A stretch of DNA of 64,000 nucleotides from Agrobacterium tumefaciens (GCF_005221385.1 NZ_CP039903.1:310001-374000); one strand, 5' to 3'. Numbered from the stretch's first letter, positions 1-10,119 are shown. Numbers and translations: made by a program. The notes: generated by a model not told the origin, from the letters alone.

Positions 1-735
1 CATGCCTACCTCGTTGGTGAGACCGGTATGGGGGATTTTGAGCGAGACATTCTCATTGGCCACTTCGCCAAGCGCACGGTGAATATCGCCAAGCGGTTTG
101 GAAATGCCGCGGATGACGTAGAAGGCGGCGGCAAGCGCCAGGATGAAGATGGCGGCACCGATGGACAGCGCCTTCATCACTTCGCCGCGCACCTGCGCGT
201 TCAGATCGTCGATATAGACGCCGGTCACGACCACCACCTGCCAGGGCTCGAAGGCAAGTGCGTAGGAACTCTTGGCGTAATCATTGCCTTCCATGCCGGG
301 CTTCGGACCGTAGAAATCCGTCTGGCCGCCGCCCTTGCGACCAAGCCGCACCAGCTCGTCGCGATAAGCGAACCCCTTGCTATCAGGCTTGCCCTTGAAG
401 TTTTCGCCGACCCGCTTGGCATCGGGATGGAACTTCATCGTCACGTCATAGTCGTACCCGAACAGATAGCCATCAGGGGTGAACCGTATGGCGCTGACGG
501 TGGCGTAAGCCTGTTTCATGGCTTCTTCCCGCGACAGCGTTCCGGCGGTTTCCTTGTCATGGAAGGATTGCAGAATGGAAATGGCCGATTGCACCTGCGT
601 CCGCAGCATGCCGTAGCGTTCCTCATAGATCGCATCGGTGGCGGATTTCAGCTGGTAAAACGTCGCCACGGAGAAGGCGGCCATAAGGGCCACAACGAGT
701 ACGATCAGCTGGCGGGAAATGGAGAGGTTCTTCAT
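1..735 (-). CDS. Methyl-accepting chemotaxis protein, N-terminal part (runs off the window)
   Basis: The reading frame is open from the ATG at 735 to the window edge, giving the first 245 residues. Residues 1-30 form a transmembrane segment. Residues about 33-185 look like a single periplasmic Cache domain, with the typical stretches DGYLFGYDYD and AFEPWQVVVVTGVYIDD. A second membrane segment follows at about 190-212, and then the start of a HAMP domain with a P-x-G-DI pattern near 217. This is the layout of a transmembrane chemoreceptor that senses small ligands, often organic acids, outside the inner membrane. The methylation and signalling regions lie beyond the window. The ligand cannot be read from this part. 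Confidence 0.9.
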   Translation of the reverse strand, partial: MKNLSISRQLIVLVVALMAAFSVATFYQLKSATDAIYEERYGMLRTQVQSAISILQSFHDKETAGTLSREEAMKQAYATVSAIRFTPDGYLFGYDYDVTMKFHPDAKRVGENFKGKPDSKGFAYRDELVRLGRKGGGQTDFYGPKPGMEGNDYAKSSYALAFEPWQVVVVTGVYIDDLNAQVRGEVMKALSIGAAIFILALAAAFYVIRGISKPLGDIHRALGEVANENVSLKIPHTGLTNEVGM

Positions 736-1061
736 GGGCGCTCACAAGCGTTTGGCGTCGCGGCCTTAAAAGGTCGCGCGCTGCCGAAGTTTCGGAAATG
801 GAAAGGGCGCCTGATGCGCGGTGAAGGGCCTGAAAAGCGAGCGTCCGCCCAGGCCTCATATTGTGCTGCATTGCACCATGAAGTCACTTAGCGGCCAAAA
901 ATTTGAATAAATATTTAATTAGCGAAAGCTTTATCAGCTTGGCTGACAGAATAACGGCCGGAAAATATATTATTCTCCGAATGGTTGCTGAGAGCTACGA
1001 TAAATACAGCAATGACGCGATTATTTAACGTTTGTCAGGAAAACGCGCCGAGTGCTGCCCG
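736..1061. other. Intergenic region, no gene seen
   Basis: This stretch of 326 bases lies between the chemoreceptor start and the end of the HPE1-like gene. It is AT-rich around 895-975, which fits a promoter region for the minus-strand receptor gene. No convincing open frame with a ribosome binding site and no clear terminator hairpin were seen. Confidence 0.5.
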
Positions 1062-1571
1062 TCAGTTGCCACGCAATTTGAAATCCGGGAATACGGGTGC
1101 GGTAATCGCCGAGGCGCTGGTTGGAGCTGCGGCATCATCGCCAGAGATTTCCTTGACGCCTGCGGTCGTCGTCGTCACGTCGATACCGGCAGGTGTCGAA
1201 ACCGTTTCTTCCGGGTGCGCCACGGGTTCGGCATCGTCATAGGTTGCGATTGCGGTACTGGAGGTTTCCGACATCCATGCGGGATTGGTGCTGACGAAGG
1301 TAACCGGCGCACCGCCGAGCCAGGCCTCGGTGCGGATGAGTGTGCGTTTGCCATCGACTTCGCGCATTTCGGTATGTTGCGTGCCCGGCTCGATGGATGG
1401 GATGGCATAACCTTGCGCTGCCGTTTTGTCTTGTACTGGTTCGCAGCCCGTGCAGTCACGGCGAACAAAGCTACCGTTACTGACATGTACGCCATTGATA
1501 TATTCGATGGAAGACGCCATGGCCGAACCGCCGGTCAGCGCGAGAATGGCTGTCAAAAGAAGACGACGCAT
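1062..1571 (-). CDS. Small secreted protein, plant-virulence-effector HPE1-like
   Basis: The ATG at 1571 gives 169 residues starting MRRLLLTAILALTGGSAMAS, a clear Sec signal peptide with cleavage near residue 19. The mature part has a C-x2-C pair (DCTGCEP) and a conserved-looking block TRTEAWLGGAPVTFVS in slightly different wording. A low-complexity Thr/Ala-rich tail follows. I recall closely similar rhizobial proteins carrying the label plant virulence effector HPE1-like; the label is by similarity only, and no function can be read from the sequence. An in-frame start further upstream at 1628 would put extra residues before the signal peptide, so it was not chosen. The gene lies downstream of nothing obvious and is probably transcribed alone. 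Confidence 0.7.
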   Translation of the reverse strand: MRRLLLTAILALTGGSAMASSIEYINGVHVSNGSFVRRDCTGCEPVQDKTAAQGYAIPSIEPGTQHTEMREVDGKRTLIRTEAWLGGAPVTFVSTNPAWMSETSSTAIATYDDAEPVAHPEETVSTPAGIDVTTTTAGVKEISGDDAAAPTSASAITAPVFPDFKLRGN

Positions 1572-1726
1572 CGAAAAACCCCCGAAATAACCGCAAAATC
1601 CGTGGCTCAGGCACGGTGCGTCATTCAATATTCGGGCAAATATTACTGGTCTTTCGTTTCCATCGGGTCAGCAAACTTGGTAAAAATTGAACGAAATATT
1701 CGCTCCATCACCGTTTGCTGCAAGTA

Positions 1727-2998
1727 TCAGGCCTTTTCGCGGGCCACGGCCTGCCAGCCGATATCGCGGCGGCAGAAGCCATTTTCCCATTCGACCTTGT
1801 CCGTCAAAGCATAGGCGCGTGCCTGGGCCTCCGTCACGTCTTTTCCAAAAGCGGTGACGTTCAGCACACGGCCACCGGTTGCGACGAGTTTGCCGTCCTT
1901 CAATGCTGTTCCGGCATGGAAGACCTTCGCCTCTGCGCTGGCATCGGGAATATGGGCGATCGGCGTGTTCTTGTCGTAAGTGCCGGGATAACCCTTGGAT
2001 GCGAGAACGACAGTCAGCGCCGCATCATCACGCCATTCCGCCTGCGCCTTGTCCAGCGTGCCGGTGGCGGTGGCGTAGAGGAGCGGCAGAAGGTCACTCT
2101 TGAGGCGCATCATCAGCACCTGGCACTCGGGATCGCCGAAGCGCACATTATATTCGATCAGCTCCGGGCCTTTGGCGGTGATCATCAGGCCGGCGAAGAA
2201 CACGCCCGAGAAGGGATTGCCGTCCTTGGCCATGCCTGAAATCGTCGGCTCGATGATCTCCTTCATGGTGCGTTCCACCATGGCGGATGTCATGACGGGG
2301 GCAGGGGAATAGGCGCCCATGCCGCCGGTATTCGGGCCGGTGTCGCCGTCGCCGACGCGCTTGTGATCCTGCGCGGTGGCCAGCGCCAGCGCCGTTTTGC
2401 CATCCGAAAGGCAGAAGAAGCTGGCTTCTTCGCCATCGAGGAAGGCCTCCACCACCACTTCGGCGCCGGCCGCACCGAAAGCGCCGTCGAAACATTCGTC
2501 GATGGCGGCAAGCGCTTCCGCTTCCGTCATCGCCACGGTCACGCCCTTGCCGGCGGCAAGCCCGTCCGCCTTGATGACGATGGGCGCACCCTGTTCACGG
2601 ACATAATCCCTGGCCGGCTCGGCGGCTTTGAAACGCTGGTAAGCGCCGGTCGGAATATCGTAGCGCGCGCAGAGATCCTTGGTGAAACCCTTGGAACCTT
2701 CAAGCTGGGCAGCGGCTTTCGATGGGCCGAAAGTGGCGATGCCAGCGGCACGCAGATCATCCGCCAGACCCGCCACCAGCGGCGCTTCCGGGCCGACAAC
2801 GACGAAGTCGATCGCTTTTTCCTTTGCAAAGGCAATGACGGCGGCGTGGTCTTCCACGTCAAGTACAACCAGCGTTGCGTGGTCGGCGATGCCGGGATTG
2901 CCGGGTGTAGCATAAAGCTCATCGAGCAGGGGAGACTGGGCGATTTTCCACGCCAGCGCATGTTCGCGTCCGCCGGAACCGATCAACAGAACTTTCAT
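1727..2998 (-). CDS. purD: Phosphoribosylamine-glycine ligase (GAR synthetase)
   Basis: This cytosolic enzyme joins glycine to 5-phosphoribosylamine using ATP, the second step of de novo purine synthesis. The 423-residue product has the N-terminal signature [16 protein letters not shown]. An ATP-grasp core follows (for example [13 protein letters not shown], and [10 protein letters not shown] in the metal/ATP site), and the length matches the family. The ATG at 2998 was chosen over an in-frame codon at 3007 because the signature starts immediately after it. It stands alone here, divergent from tex. Confidence 0.97.
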   Translation of the reverse strand: MKVLLIGSGGREHALAWKIAQSPLLDELYATPGNPGIADHATLVVLDVEDHAAVIAFAKEKAIDFVVVGPEAPLVAGLADDLRAAGIATFGPSKAAAQLEGSKGFTKDLCARYDIPTGAYQRFKAAEPARDYVREQGAPIVIKADGLAAGKGVTVAMTEAEALAAIDECFDGAFGAAGAEVVVEAFLDGEEASFFCLSDGKTALALATAQDHKRVGDGDTGPNTGGMGAYSPAPVMTSAMVERTMKEIIEPTISGMAKDGNPFSGVFFAGLMITAKGPELIEYNVRFGDPECQVLMMRLKSDLLPLLYATATGTLDKAQAEWRDDAALTVVLASKGYPGTYDKNTPIAHIPDASAEAKVFHAGTALKDGKLVATGGRVLNVTAFGKDVTEAQARAYALTDKVEWENGFCRRDIGWQAVAREKA

Positions 2999-3199
2999 GG
3001 TCAACACCCCTGCAAATTCGCCAGTAACCTTGTGTCAGCGGCGTTAAGGGCAGGGGGGCGAAAGGTCAAGGAGAAAGCGCCGCAAAGGCCTGTCTTTCCC
3101 TTGAAGTCAGCCTTTCCTGTGGAATCGTTGCCGCCTCTTGTTGTCACGCCACAATCAGACATTATGTTCGCCGCTCCAGACGCCACATCAGAGAACCTC

Positions 3200-5524
3200 A
3201 TGACCGCAGATAATGCCCGCCTCGCCACGCTCATCGCCTCCGAAATCAACGCCCGCCCCGATCAGGTGAAGGCGGCGGTGGGCTTGCTGGACGAGGGCGC
3301 GACCGTTCCCTTCATCGCCCGTTACCGCAAGGAGGTGACCGGCGGCCTCGATGACACCCAGCTTCGAACGCTGGCGGAACGCCTTGTCTATCTGCGCGAA
3401 CTCAATGCGCGTCGCGCCTCCATCGTCGAGACCATCAACGGTCAGGGCAAGATGACCGACGCGCTGATGGTCAAGATCATGCAGGCGGGCACCAAGGCGG
3501 AACTGGAAGACCTTTATCTGCCCTATAAGCCCAAGCGCCGCACCCGCGCCGAAATCGCCCGCGAACGCGGCCTTGGTCCGCTTGCCGAAGCCATCTGGGA
3601 TAACCGCGCTGGCGATCCGGCAAAGCTTGCAGAGGCCTATATCAAGGGCGAGGTAGCGGATGTGAAGGCAGCGCTTGAAGGCGCGCGTGATATCGTGGCC
3701 GAGACCATGACGGAAAACGCCGATCTTCTCGGCCGGCTGCGCGACTATATGCGCCAGAACGCCATTTTCCGCGCCAAGGTCGTGGACGGCAAACAGGCGA
3801 CCGGCGAGAAATTCTCCGATTACTTTGACCACTTCGAGCGCTGGGCAACCGTGCCGGGCCACCGGGCGCTCGCCATGCTGCGCGGCTGGAACGAGGAAGT
3901 GCTGACACTGACGATCGATGTCGATGCTGACGATCCGTCGCCGGTCAAGCCGGCCCAGCGCACCGTCGCTGCCGCCTTCGATATCCGCAATGCCGGCCCC
4001 GCCGATCAGTGGCTGATGGAAGTGGCGGGCTGGACCTGGCGCGTGAAGCTCTCCATGTCGCTGTCGCTCGATCTCATGCGTGAAGTGCGTGAGCGGGCCG
4101 AAGAAGAGGCGATCAATGTTTTCGCCCGCAATCTGAAAGATTTGCTGCTGGCTGCACCGGCGGGTTCCCGCGCCACCATGGGTCTCGATCCGGGCATCCG
4201 CACCGGCGTCAAGGTGGCCGTGGTGGATGGCACCGGCAAGCTCCTCGAGACCACGACGGTCTATCCTTTCCCGCCAAAGAACGATGTGCGCGGCACGCAG
4301 GCGGAACTCGCCTTGCTCATCCGCAAGCACAATGTCGAGCTGATCGCTATCGGCAACGGCACCGGCAGCCGCGAGACGGAAAAGCTGGTTGCCGATCTTC
4401 TGGCGCAGATGCCCGCTTCGGCTTCCGGCACAAAACCCACCAAGGTCATCGTTTCGGAAGCGGGCGCTTCGGTCTATTCCGCTTCGGAACGGGCGGCGGC
4501 GGAATTCCCCAATCTCGACGTTTCGCTGCGCGGGGCCGTCTCCATCGCCCGCCGCCTTCAGGACCCATTGGCGGAACTGGTGAAGATCGAACCGAAATCC
4601 ATCGGTGTTGGCCAATATCAGCACGATGTCGATCAGGGTCGCCTCAGCCGCTCGCTTGATGCCGTCGTGGAAGATGCGGTGAATGCCGTCGGCGTTGATC
4701 TCAATACGGCCTCGTCGCCGCTTCTGGCGCGGGTGTCCGGTCTTGGCAGCTCGATTGCCGACGCCATCGTCGCCCATCGCGATCAGACCGGCCCCTTTGC
4801 CAGCCGCAAGGAGCTGCTGAAAGTGCCGCGCCTTGGCCAGCGTACCTTCGAACAATGCGCTGGCTTCCTGCGCATTCCCAATGGCAAGGAGCCGCTGGAT
4901 GCGTCTTCGGTGCACCCGGAAGCCTATGGTGTGGCGAAGAAGATCGTTGCCGCCTGCGGCCGCGACCTGCGCACGCTGATGGGCGACAGCGCCACGCTGA
5001 AGGGTCTCGACCCGAAGCGCTTCATCGACGAGCAATTCGGCCTGCCGACTGTCAAAGACATCATCGCTGAACTGGAAAAACCCGGCCGCGACCCGCGCCC
5101 GAGCTTCAAGACCGCGACTTTTGCCGAAGGCGTGGACGAGATCACCGATCTGAAACCGGGCATGCTTTTGGAAGGCACAGTCACCAATGTCGCCGCCTTT
5201 GGCGCTTTCGTGGATATCGGCGTGCATCAGGATGGGCTGGTGCATGTCTCGCAGCTTGCCGACCGTTTCGTGAAGGATCCGCATGAGGTCGTCAAAGCGG
5301 GCGATGTCGTTAAGGTGCGAGTCGTTGAAGTGGATGTGAAACGCAAGCGCATCGGTCTCACCATGCGCAAGGATGGCGGTGAGGCAGCACCTCAGCCGAT
5401 GCGCGAGAAAGGCAATGCCAACGCCATGCGCCACGCGACATCCAAGCCGAAAGATCGCAACGAGGGGTCGCAATCCGGTGGTGCTCTTGCCGCGGCTTTG
5501 GCTGAGGCAATGAAGAGACGCTGA
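3200..5524 (+). CDS. tex: Tex-family RNA-binding transcription accessory protein
   Basis: The product of 774 residues has the full Tex layout: an N-terminal helical region, a YqgF/RNase H-like domain around [18 protein letters not shown], helix-hairpin-helix motifs ([33 protein letters not shown]), and a C-terminal S1 RNA-binding domain ([18 protein letters not shown]) with a basic tail. Tex proteins bind nucleic acid and influence transcription in other bacteria; the exact role is not clear. The start at 3200 fits the usual N-terminus; an in-frame ATG at 3164 is possible. The frame stays open far upstream of that, over purD, which is an accident of GC-rich sequence. A terminator follows at once. 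Confidence 0.95.
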   Translation: MTADNARLATLIASEINARPDQVKAAVGLLDEGATVPFIARYRKEVTGGLDDTQLRTLAERLVYLRELNARRASIVETINGQGKMTDALMVKIMQAGTKAELEDLYLPYKPKRRTRAEIARERGLGPLAEAIWDNRAGDPAKLAEAYIKGEVADVKAALEGARDIVAETMTENADLLGRLRDYMRQNAIFRAKVVDGKQATGEKFSDYFDHFERWATVPGHRALAMLRGWNEEVLTLTIDVDADDPSPVKPAQRTVAAAFDIRNAGPADQWLMEVAGWTWRVKLSMSLSLDLMREVRERAEEEAINVFARNLKDLLLAAPAGSRATMGLDPGIRTGVKVAVVDGTGKLLETTTVYPFPPKNDVRGTQAELALLIRKHNVELIAIGNGTGSRETEKLVADLLAQMPASASGTKPTKVIVSEAGASVYSASERAAAEFPNLDVSLRGAVSIARRLQDPLAELVKIEPKSIGVGQYQHDVDQGRLSRSLDAVVEDAVNAVGVDLNTASSPLLARVSGLGSSIADAIVAHRDQTGPFASRKELLKVPRLGQRTFEQCAGFLRIPNGKEPLDASSVHPEAYGVAKKIVAACGRDLRTLMGDSATLKGLDPKRFIDEQFGLPTVKDIIAELEKPGRDPRPSFKTATFAEGVDEITDLKPGMLLEGTVTNVAAFGAFVDIGVHQDGLVHVSQLADRFVKDPHEVVKAGDVVKVRVVEVDVKRKRIGLTMRKDGGEAAPQPMREKGNANAMRHATSKPKDRNEGSQSGGALAAALAEAMKRR

Positions 5525-5553
5525 CCTAGGGTTGAAATGATTTTTTGCCGAAA

Positions 5554-5587
5554 AGCCCTGCCGGATACCCCGGCGGGGCTTTTTATT
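5554..5587 (+). terminator. Rho-independent terminator after tex
   Basis: Eleven-base arms AGCCCTGCCGG and CCGGCGGGGCT pair with one G-U position around a five-base loop and are followed by TTTTATTT. Confidence 0.85.
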
Positions 5588-5692
5588 TGATGAAATCGTT
5601 CAATTTTTTTGAAATAAGACTATCTTGAAACTTGTGCCGAAAGGAATACGGTCAGCAAAATTGATAAGTGAGACTTAGCAATTGGGGGTGCC

Positions 5693-6949
5693 ATGGCGTC
5701 GTCTCTGCATGTTCTTCTCGAAAAGATAATCAAGATCGGTGATCTTGCCGTTCACAGCCCGCAGGGCAGCCGCACATTTGGTGACGGCACTGGAAAACGG
5801 GTTGTTCTGAATTTCACCGACGAAGCTGCCATGCAGGAGATCGCCGCCGATCCTGCATTGAAACTCGCCGAAATTTATATGGAAGGCCGTATGACCATCG
5901 CCGAGGGCGATATTTACGACTTTCTGGCGCTGGTCAAAGGCAATACGCTGAGCGAGGCGTTGTCCTTTGGCATGGTCTGGCGCGGCATGGCGCGCATCAT
6001 CGCCGCCCGCATCAAGATGCATCTGCCGGTCAATCACAACAAGAGCAACGTCGCCCACCACTATGATCTGAGCGCCAAGCTGTTCGACCTCTTCCTCGAT
6101 GAGGACTGGCAATATTCCTGTGCCTATTTCAACCCGCCTGGTATCAGCCTTTATGAGGCGCAGGTTGCCAAAAAACGGCATATTGCTGCCAAGCTGATGA
6201 CCGAGCCGGGCCAGAGCGTGCTGGAGATTGGCTCCGGTTGGGGCGGCATGGCGATGTATATCGCCGAAAGCGCCGGTGCCGATGTGACGGGCATCACGCT
6301 CAGCGAGGAACAGCTGCGTGTTTCCCGCGACCGGGCGGCAAAACGCGGTATTGCCGGCAATGTCCGTTTCGAATTGCAGGATTACCGCTACCTTCCGGCC
6401 TCGAAGAAATATGATCGTATCGTCTCCGTCGGCATGTTCGAACATGTCGGGCCGACGCATTATCGCGATTATTTCGACAAGGTGGCGGAGGTGCTCGACG
6501 ATAAGGGCGTGATGGTACTGCATTCCATCGGCCAGCCCTATCCGGCACTGGCGACTAATCCCTTCATAGAAAAATATATTTTCCCCGGCGGATATATTCC
6601 CTCGCTTGCCGAAGTGCTGCCGGCGATCCAGAAGTCCGGGCTGCTGGTGAAGGATATCGAAATCCTGCCCATGCATTACGCCCATACGCTCCGGCACTGG
6701 CGTGAACGTTTCGTGGCGCGCAAGGCCGAAGCGATCGCACTTTACGACGAGCGCTTCTTCCGCATGTGGGAATTTTATCTGGCGGGGTCCGAAATGGCCT
6801 TCACCCATGAAAATTTCCATATCTTCCAGATCCAGCTCGCCAAGGATCGCGATGCCGTTCCGCATAATCGCGATTACATTGCGCAGAACGAGGCGAAGCT
6901 GCTGGAGTTTGAAAAGACCCGTTCACCGCTGGAGAAGGTGACGTTCTGA
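5693..6949 (+). CDS. cfa: Cyclopropane-fatty-acyl-phospholipid synthase family methyltransferase
   Basis: The 418-residue product carries the SAM-binding motif VLEIGSGWGGMAMYIAE near residue 178 and the CFA synthase C-terminal pattern, including the stretches NHNKSNVAHHYDLS and HSIGQPY. These enzymes move a methylene group from S-adenosylmethionine onto the double bond of unsaturated phospholipid acyl chains at the inner membrane, commonly in stationary phase or acid stress. The ATG at 5693 has a G-rich ribosome binding site (TGGGGGTG) close upstream. Rhizobia usually have more than one cfa paralogue, so the exact copy cannot be named. A possible promoter lies around 5633-5661. Confidence 0.92.
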   Translation: MASSLHVLLEKIIKIGDLAVHSPQGSRTFGDGTGKRVVLNFTDEAAMQEIAADPALKLAEIYMEGRMTIAEGDIYDFLALVKGNTLSEALSFGMVWRGMARIIAARIKMHLPVNHNKSNVAHHYDLSAKLFDLFLDEDWQYSCAYFNPPGISLYEAQVAKKRHIAAKLMTEPGQSVLEIGSGWGGMAMYIAESAGADVTGITLSEEQLRVSRDRAAKRGIAGNVRFELQDYRYLPASKKYDRIVSVGMFEHVGPTHYRDYFDKVAEVLDDKGVMVLHSIGQPYPALATNPFIEKYIFPGGYIPSLAEVLPAIQKSGLLVKDIEILPMHYAHTLRHWRERFVARKAEAIALYDERFFRMWEFYLAGSEMAFTHENFHIFQIQLAKDRDAVPHNRDYIAQNEAKLLEFEKTRSPLEKVTF

Positions 6950-7012
6950 CCACGGCGTGGGTGACGGGTGACCGAATTGCGGAGAGTGTTGACAAACGTC
7001 TCCGCAATCTCG

Positions 7013-7102
7013 GCGTCATCCTCGGGCTCGTCCCGAGGATCTATCCACGTTGCGTAAAGTCCTTCGGTTTGTAGATGCTCGGGACAGGCCCGAGCATGAC
7101 GG
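7013..7102. repeat. Palindromic intergenic repeat, family A (RIME-like), copy 1
   Basis: Two related inverted halves, GTCATCCTCGGGCTCGTCCC and its near-complement ending GGCCCGAGCATGAC, flank about 40 bases of less conserved sequence. Related copies occur at 29044-29133 and 62982-63060. The form resembles the intergenic mosaic elements described in Rhizobiaceae. Confidence 0.8.
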
Positions 7103-7233
7103 AGGTGGGTTTTGAGGCCTTGTCACCACCCTCCGCAGGAGTCGAATTTCATCCCGCGCTGGTTAATGGAATGGAAAGACAATCCCTCTAATTCTACGGG
7201 CACCTGTCTGTATTGCGTTTCTGGGGTTCTTTC

Positions 7234-8034
7234 ATGTTCAAGCCATCAGCGGCAGTCGCCGCCTGTGTCCTGTCGCTTTTTGCCGTGGGCAATGCCCATG
7301 CCGAAGGCTGGTTTTCCGGCGACTGGTATCTGAAGCTCGGCGGCGCCGGTTTCACTGCGCCGAAATATCAGGGCGACAACAAGAACGAATTCGGCTTCTC
7401 GCCCATTATTTCGCTCGGACGTCAGGGGCAGGGCGCGCGTTTCACCTCGCGCAATGACAGCGCCTCGATCTCGCTTCTGGATAACGGTCCGATCAGCATG
7501 GGTCTGGCCGGCAAGCTCGTATCCCCGCGTGACGAAGGCGATTCTTCCGATCTGAAGGGCATGACCCGCATCAAGCGCGGTGGCGAGCTTGGTGGTTTCG
7601 CCGAGGCCTATCCGACCGACTGGCTGCGCGTGCGCGGCGAAGTTCGTCAGGGCATCCGCAGCCACAGCGGCGTGGTTGGTGACGTCTCCGTCGATGCCTT
7701 TACCGATATCGCCCCCGGCATCCAGATTTCCGCTGGCCCGCGCGCCACATGGGTCAGCAGCAAATACAATGAGCGCTATTACGGCGTGAGCGCGGCGCAG
7801 ACAGCCGCCGGCGCACCTTCGCCCTATAGCCCGGGCGGCGGCCTGCATTCCGCCGGTATCGGTGCCGCCATCACCTGGAAAGTCACCGAAAACGCCGAAG
7901 TCGGTTCCTTCGCGGAATATCGCCGTCTGACGGGCGACGCCGCCGACAGTTCGCTGGTGCGCGAGCGTGGTTCGAAGAACCAGTTCATCATCGGTGTTCA
8001 GGCAAGCTACAAATTCAATTTCTCGCTGCCCTGA
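7234..8034 (+). CDS. MipA/OmpV family outer-membrane protein
   Basis: The product of 266 residues starts with a signal peptide cleaved after AHA (about residue 23). Alternating beta-strand sequence of a small barrel follows, ending in an aromatic/hydrophobic strand (YKFNFSLP). The opening WYLKLGGAGFTAPKYQGD matches the MipA/OmpV family, whose members scaffold murein enzymes or act as small outer-membrane channels; the role here is not known. The ATG at 7234 was preferred over one at 7213 because the signal peptide begins there. A terminator follows. Confidence 0.88.
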   Translation: MFKPSAAVAACVLSLFAVGNAHAEGWFSGDWYLKLGGAGFTAPKYQGDNKNEFGFSPIISLGRQGQGARFTSRNDSASISLLDNGPISMGLAGKLVSPRDEGDSSDLKGMTRIKRGGELGGFAEAYPTDWLRVRGEVRQGIRSHSGVVGDVSVDAFTDIAPGIQISAGPRATWVSSKYNERYYGVSAAQTAAGAPSPYSPGGGLHSAGIGAAITWKVTENAEVGSFAEYRRLTGDAADSSLVRERGSKNQFIIGVQASYKFNFSLP

Positions 8035-8057
8035 GGCGACGCGAATAAGGTGATGCA

Positions 8058-8091
8058 AAGCCTCGCCGCGAAAGCGCTGCGGGGCTTTTTT
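8058..8091 (+). terminator. Rho-independent terminator after the MipA/OmpV gene
   Basis: The sequence AAGCCTCGCCGC pairs imperfectly with GCTGCGGGGCTT across a short loop and ends in TTTTTT. Confidence 0.75.
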
Positions 8092-8152
8092 GTGGGCGCG
8101 GCCAATGCTGAAATCCATTCCGATTCGCCCGCCAATGCTGTAGAACCATCCC

Positions 8153-9106
8153 ATGGTTCACCACAGCGATTTGTCAGACCGCGTTTCCGACGCGCCATCC
8201 AACAACTGGGTCTATCGGATTTTGCCGAGGTCCCTCTGGCCCTATGCGCAATTGGCACGGTGGGATCGCCCCATCGGCTGGCAATTGTTGATGTGGCCGT
8301 GTTTCTGGTCCGCCGCCCTTGCGGCCAATGCCGCGACGGTGAGTGGCGGCTTTTCCTGGGGCACGCTGATCTGGCATCTGGCGCTGTTTTTCATCGGATC
8401 GGTGGCGATGCGCGGTGCGGGCTGCACCTATAATGATCTGGCCGACCACAAGATCGACATGGCCGTGGCGCGCACCCGCTCCCGTCCGTTGCCATCCGGC
8501 CGCGTAACCCGGCTGCAGGCCAAGATATTCATCGTGTTGCAGGCGCTTGCCGGATTTGTGGTGCTTTTGCAGTTCAACAGCTTCGCAATCGCGACAGGCA
8601 TCTTCTCGCTGATCTTCGTAGCGATCTATCCTTTTGCCAAGCGCTTCACCAACTGGCCGCAATTTTTTCTCGGCCTTGCCTTTTCCTGGGGCGCGTTGAT
8701 GGGCTGGGCCGGGCAGTTCGGCTCCATCGCCTGGCCGGTTGTCCTGCTTTATGTCGCCTCCATCGCCTGGACGATCGGTTATGATACAATCTACGCCCAT
8801 CAGGACAAGGAAGACGACACGGCGGTAGGCATCGGTTCCACCGCCCTGCTGTTTGGAGAAAACACACATCGCTGGCTGGTTTTTCTTTATGGCACAGCCC
8901 TTGTCATGATTGCTCTCTCTTTCTGGGGTGCGGGTGTTAACGTCATTGCCTATAGCGGCCTTGCCGCCGCAGCCATCATGCTGTTCCGGCAGGTCTGGGT
9001 TCTGGATATCGACGACGTCGAGCAATGCCTCGTATTGTTCAAATCCAACAACCGCGTCGGTGTGATGATTTTCGCGGGCCTCATTCTGCCGCTTCTGCTG
9101 GTGTGA
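8153..9106 (+). CDS. ubiA: 4-hydroxybenzoate polyprenyltransferase
   Basis: This inner-membrane enzyme attaches the polyprenyl tail to 4-hydroxybenzoate in ubiquinone synthesis. The 317-residue protein has the two aspartate-rich motifs of the family: NDLADHKIDMAVARTRSRP at about residue 95 and YDTIYAHQDKEDD at about 214. Some eight hydrophobic helices lie around them. Length and motif spacing match UbiA. It is a single-gene unit with its own terminator; the convergent DUF6101 gene follows, an arrangement I remember from other rhizobia. Confidence 0.95.
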   Translation: MVHHSDLSDRVSDAPSNNWVYRILPRSLWPYAQLARWDRPIGWQLLMWPCFWSAALAANAATVSGGFSWGTLIWHLALFFIGSVAMRGAGCTYNDLADHKIDMAVARTRSRPLPSGRVTRLQAKIFIVLQALAGFVVLLQFNSFAIATGIFSLIFVAIYPFAKRFTNWPQFFLGLAFSWGALMGWAGQFGSIAWPVVLLYVASIAWTIGYDTIYAHQDKEDDTAVGIGSTALLFGENTHRWLVFLYGTALVMIALSFWGAGVNVIAYSGLAAAAIMLFRQVWVLDIDDVEQCLVLFKSNNRVGVMIFAGLILPLLLV

Positions 9107-9130
9107 AGCAGCTGGAAAGCAAGATACAAA

Positions 9131-9168
9131 AAAGCCCGGCCGCATTACGCGCGCCGGGCTTTTGGTTT
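9131..9168 (+). terminator. Terminator between ubiA and the convergent DUF6101 gene
   Basis: The arms AGCCCGGC and GCCGGGCT enclose a 12-base loop, with an A run before and a T run after. It can therefore serve both converging genes. Confidence 0.8.
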
Positions 9169-9185
9169 GTTTTCGCTGAAGATTA

Positions 9186-9752
9186 TCAGCTGCGGGCGAT
9201 GATTTCCTTGCCCTCGATCTTCATGCTCATGCCGAGAGAACCGGTGGAGCGGCGAACGAGGAAGCGCGGGCGGCGATCCGCGAAATAGGAATGGCGGCGG
9301 CGCGGGCGGGTATTCTGGGTGCGCACCTTGCCGAGATGTTCTTCCAGCGGGCGGGCAACGCCATCGGCTTCCACCATCAGCATGGGAATGCGGTAGGCTT
9401 CGGACCAGCTGCGCCAGTCGGCGGCGATATCGCAGAGATCGTGGGCGACCAGCAGCGGAACGCAGAGATCCGGATCATCATGGTGAAGTTCCAGCGTCAC
9501 GGTCACCTGGCCGTCGCCATGGTCGATGGCGCGGGCGGCGACACCCTTGAAGGCGCGGGCTGGCAGGGCGAAAGACAAAGGCAGGCCGGAAGAGGAAAGA
9601 ACCTTTCTCAGAACGGCGCCCCGTTCATCGAGCGTTACGGCGACGTCGGTCGCGCCGTTGCCTTTTCCATAGGTGACCTGTTGCGGAAAACGTGCCGGGT
9701 CGAGTCTGAGTGTGGCAACGGCCCAGTCGGGCTTCAGAACGGTCTTGGTCAT
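9186..9752 (-). CDS. DUF6101 family protein, unknown function
   Basis: The 188-residue product has no signal peptide or membrane segment. The first 130 residues are mixed alpha/beta with several acidic stretches (HHDDPDLCVPLLVAHDLCDI). The last 55 residues are strongly basic (RPRRRHSYFADRRPRFLVRR). It matches my memory of DUF6101, a rhizobial family of unknown function found next to ubiA. The basic tail suggests nucleic-acid or membrane-surface contact, but that is inference. The leader upstream can fold into a nested hairpin (see findings). Confidence 0.75.
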   Translation of the reverse strand: MTKTVLKPDWAVATLRLDPARFPQQVTYGKGNGATDVAVTLDERGAVLRKVLSSSGLPLSFALPARAFKGVAARAIDHGDGQVTVTLELHHDDPDLCVPLLVAHDLCDIAADWRSWSEAYRIPMLMVEADGVARPLEEHLGKVRTQNTRPRRRHSYFADRRPRFLVRRSTGSLGMSMKIEGKEIIARS

Positions 9753-10119
9753 GTTTAATCTACCCTTGTTTTACCTGAGAGCCGGTTTCCGGTCTTCTCA
9801 TCGGGACTTTTCGTCCTCTGATGTCAGGAGATTATCCGCCGCATGTTCGAGACTGCTTAAAAATCGCGGTTAAGAAAACTTTGCATTCCCAAATGGTTAG
9901 CAAAACCCACTGTGGCATGGTTTCGTTTGCGTAAAGCGGATTGAGACAATGCGGTTTTTATCACCCCCGAAAATGTGCTCTTTCAAGCTCCGGGCAAGGA
10001 GCGTCATGCATAGTCCTGCCAAGGCTTGCCGTGCGTCCGGATGGGGCGTGTTGGGTGGATTTAATAACCGGAACCTCGATGCTCCCGAAGGGATGCGCGA
10101 TGTTTCAGAGGGCATTCAG
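9753..10119. other. Intergenic region between DUF6101 and the DUF1217-repeat gene
   Basis: This region must hold both divergent promoters. Nearest the DUF6101 start, at 9776-9802, a small nested hairpin can form on the minus strand. The frame of the next gene is open from 9949, but residues read from there are not protein-like (Arg/Cys/Pro-rich), so the region was left non-coding. Confidence 0.5.

Noticed and set aside
2363..3199. Upstream extension of the tex frame over purD
   Set aside because: The residues before the ATG at 3200 are not Tex-like and are antisense to purD, and the family begins near 3200.
3188..5473. Very long open frame (about 760 codons) on the minus strand opposite tex
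   Set aside because: It is histidine/arginine-rich without any domain pattern and lies wholly opposite a well-supported gene. It results from high GC at third positions.
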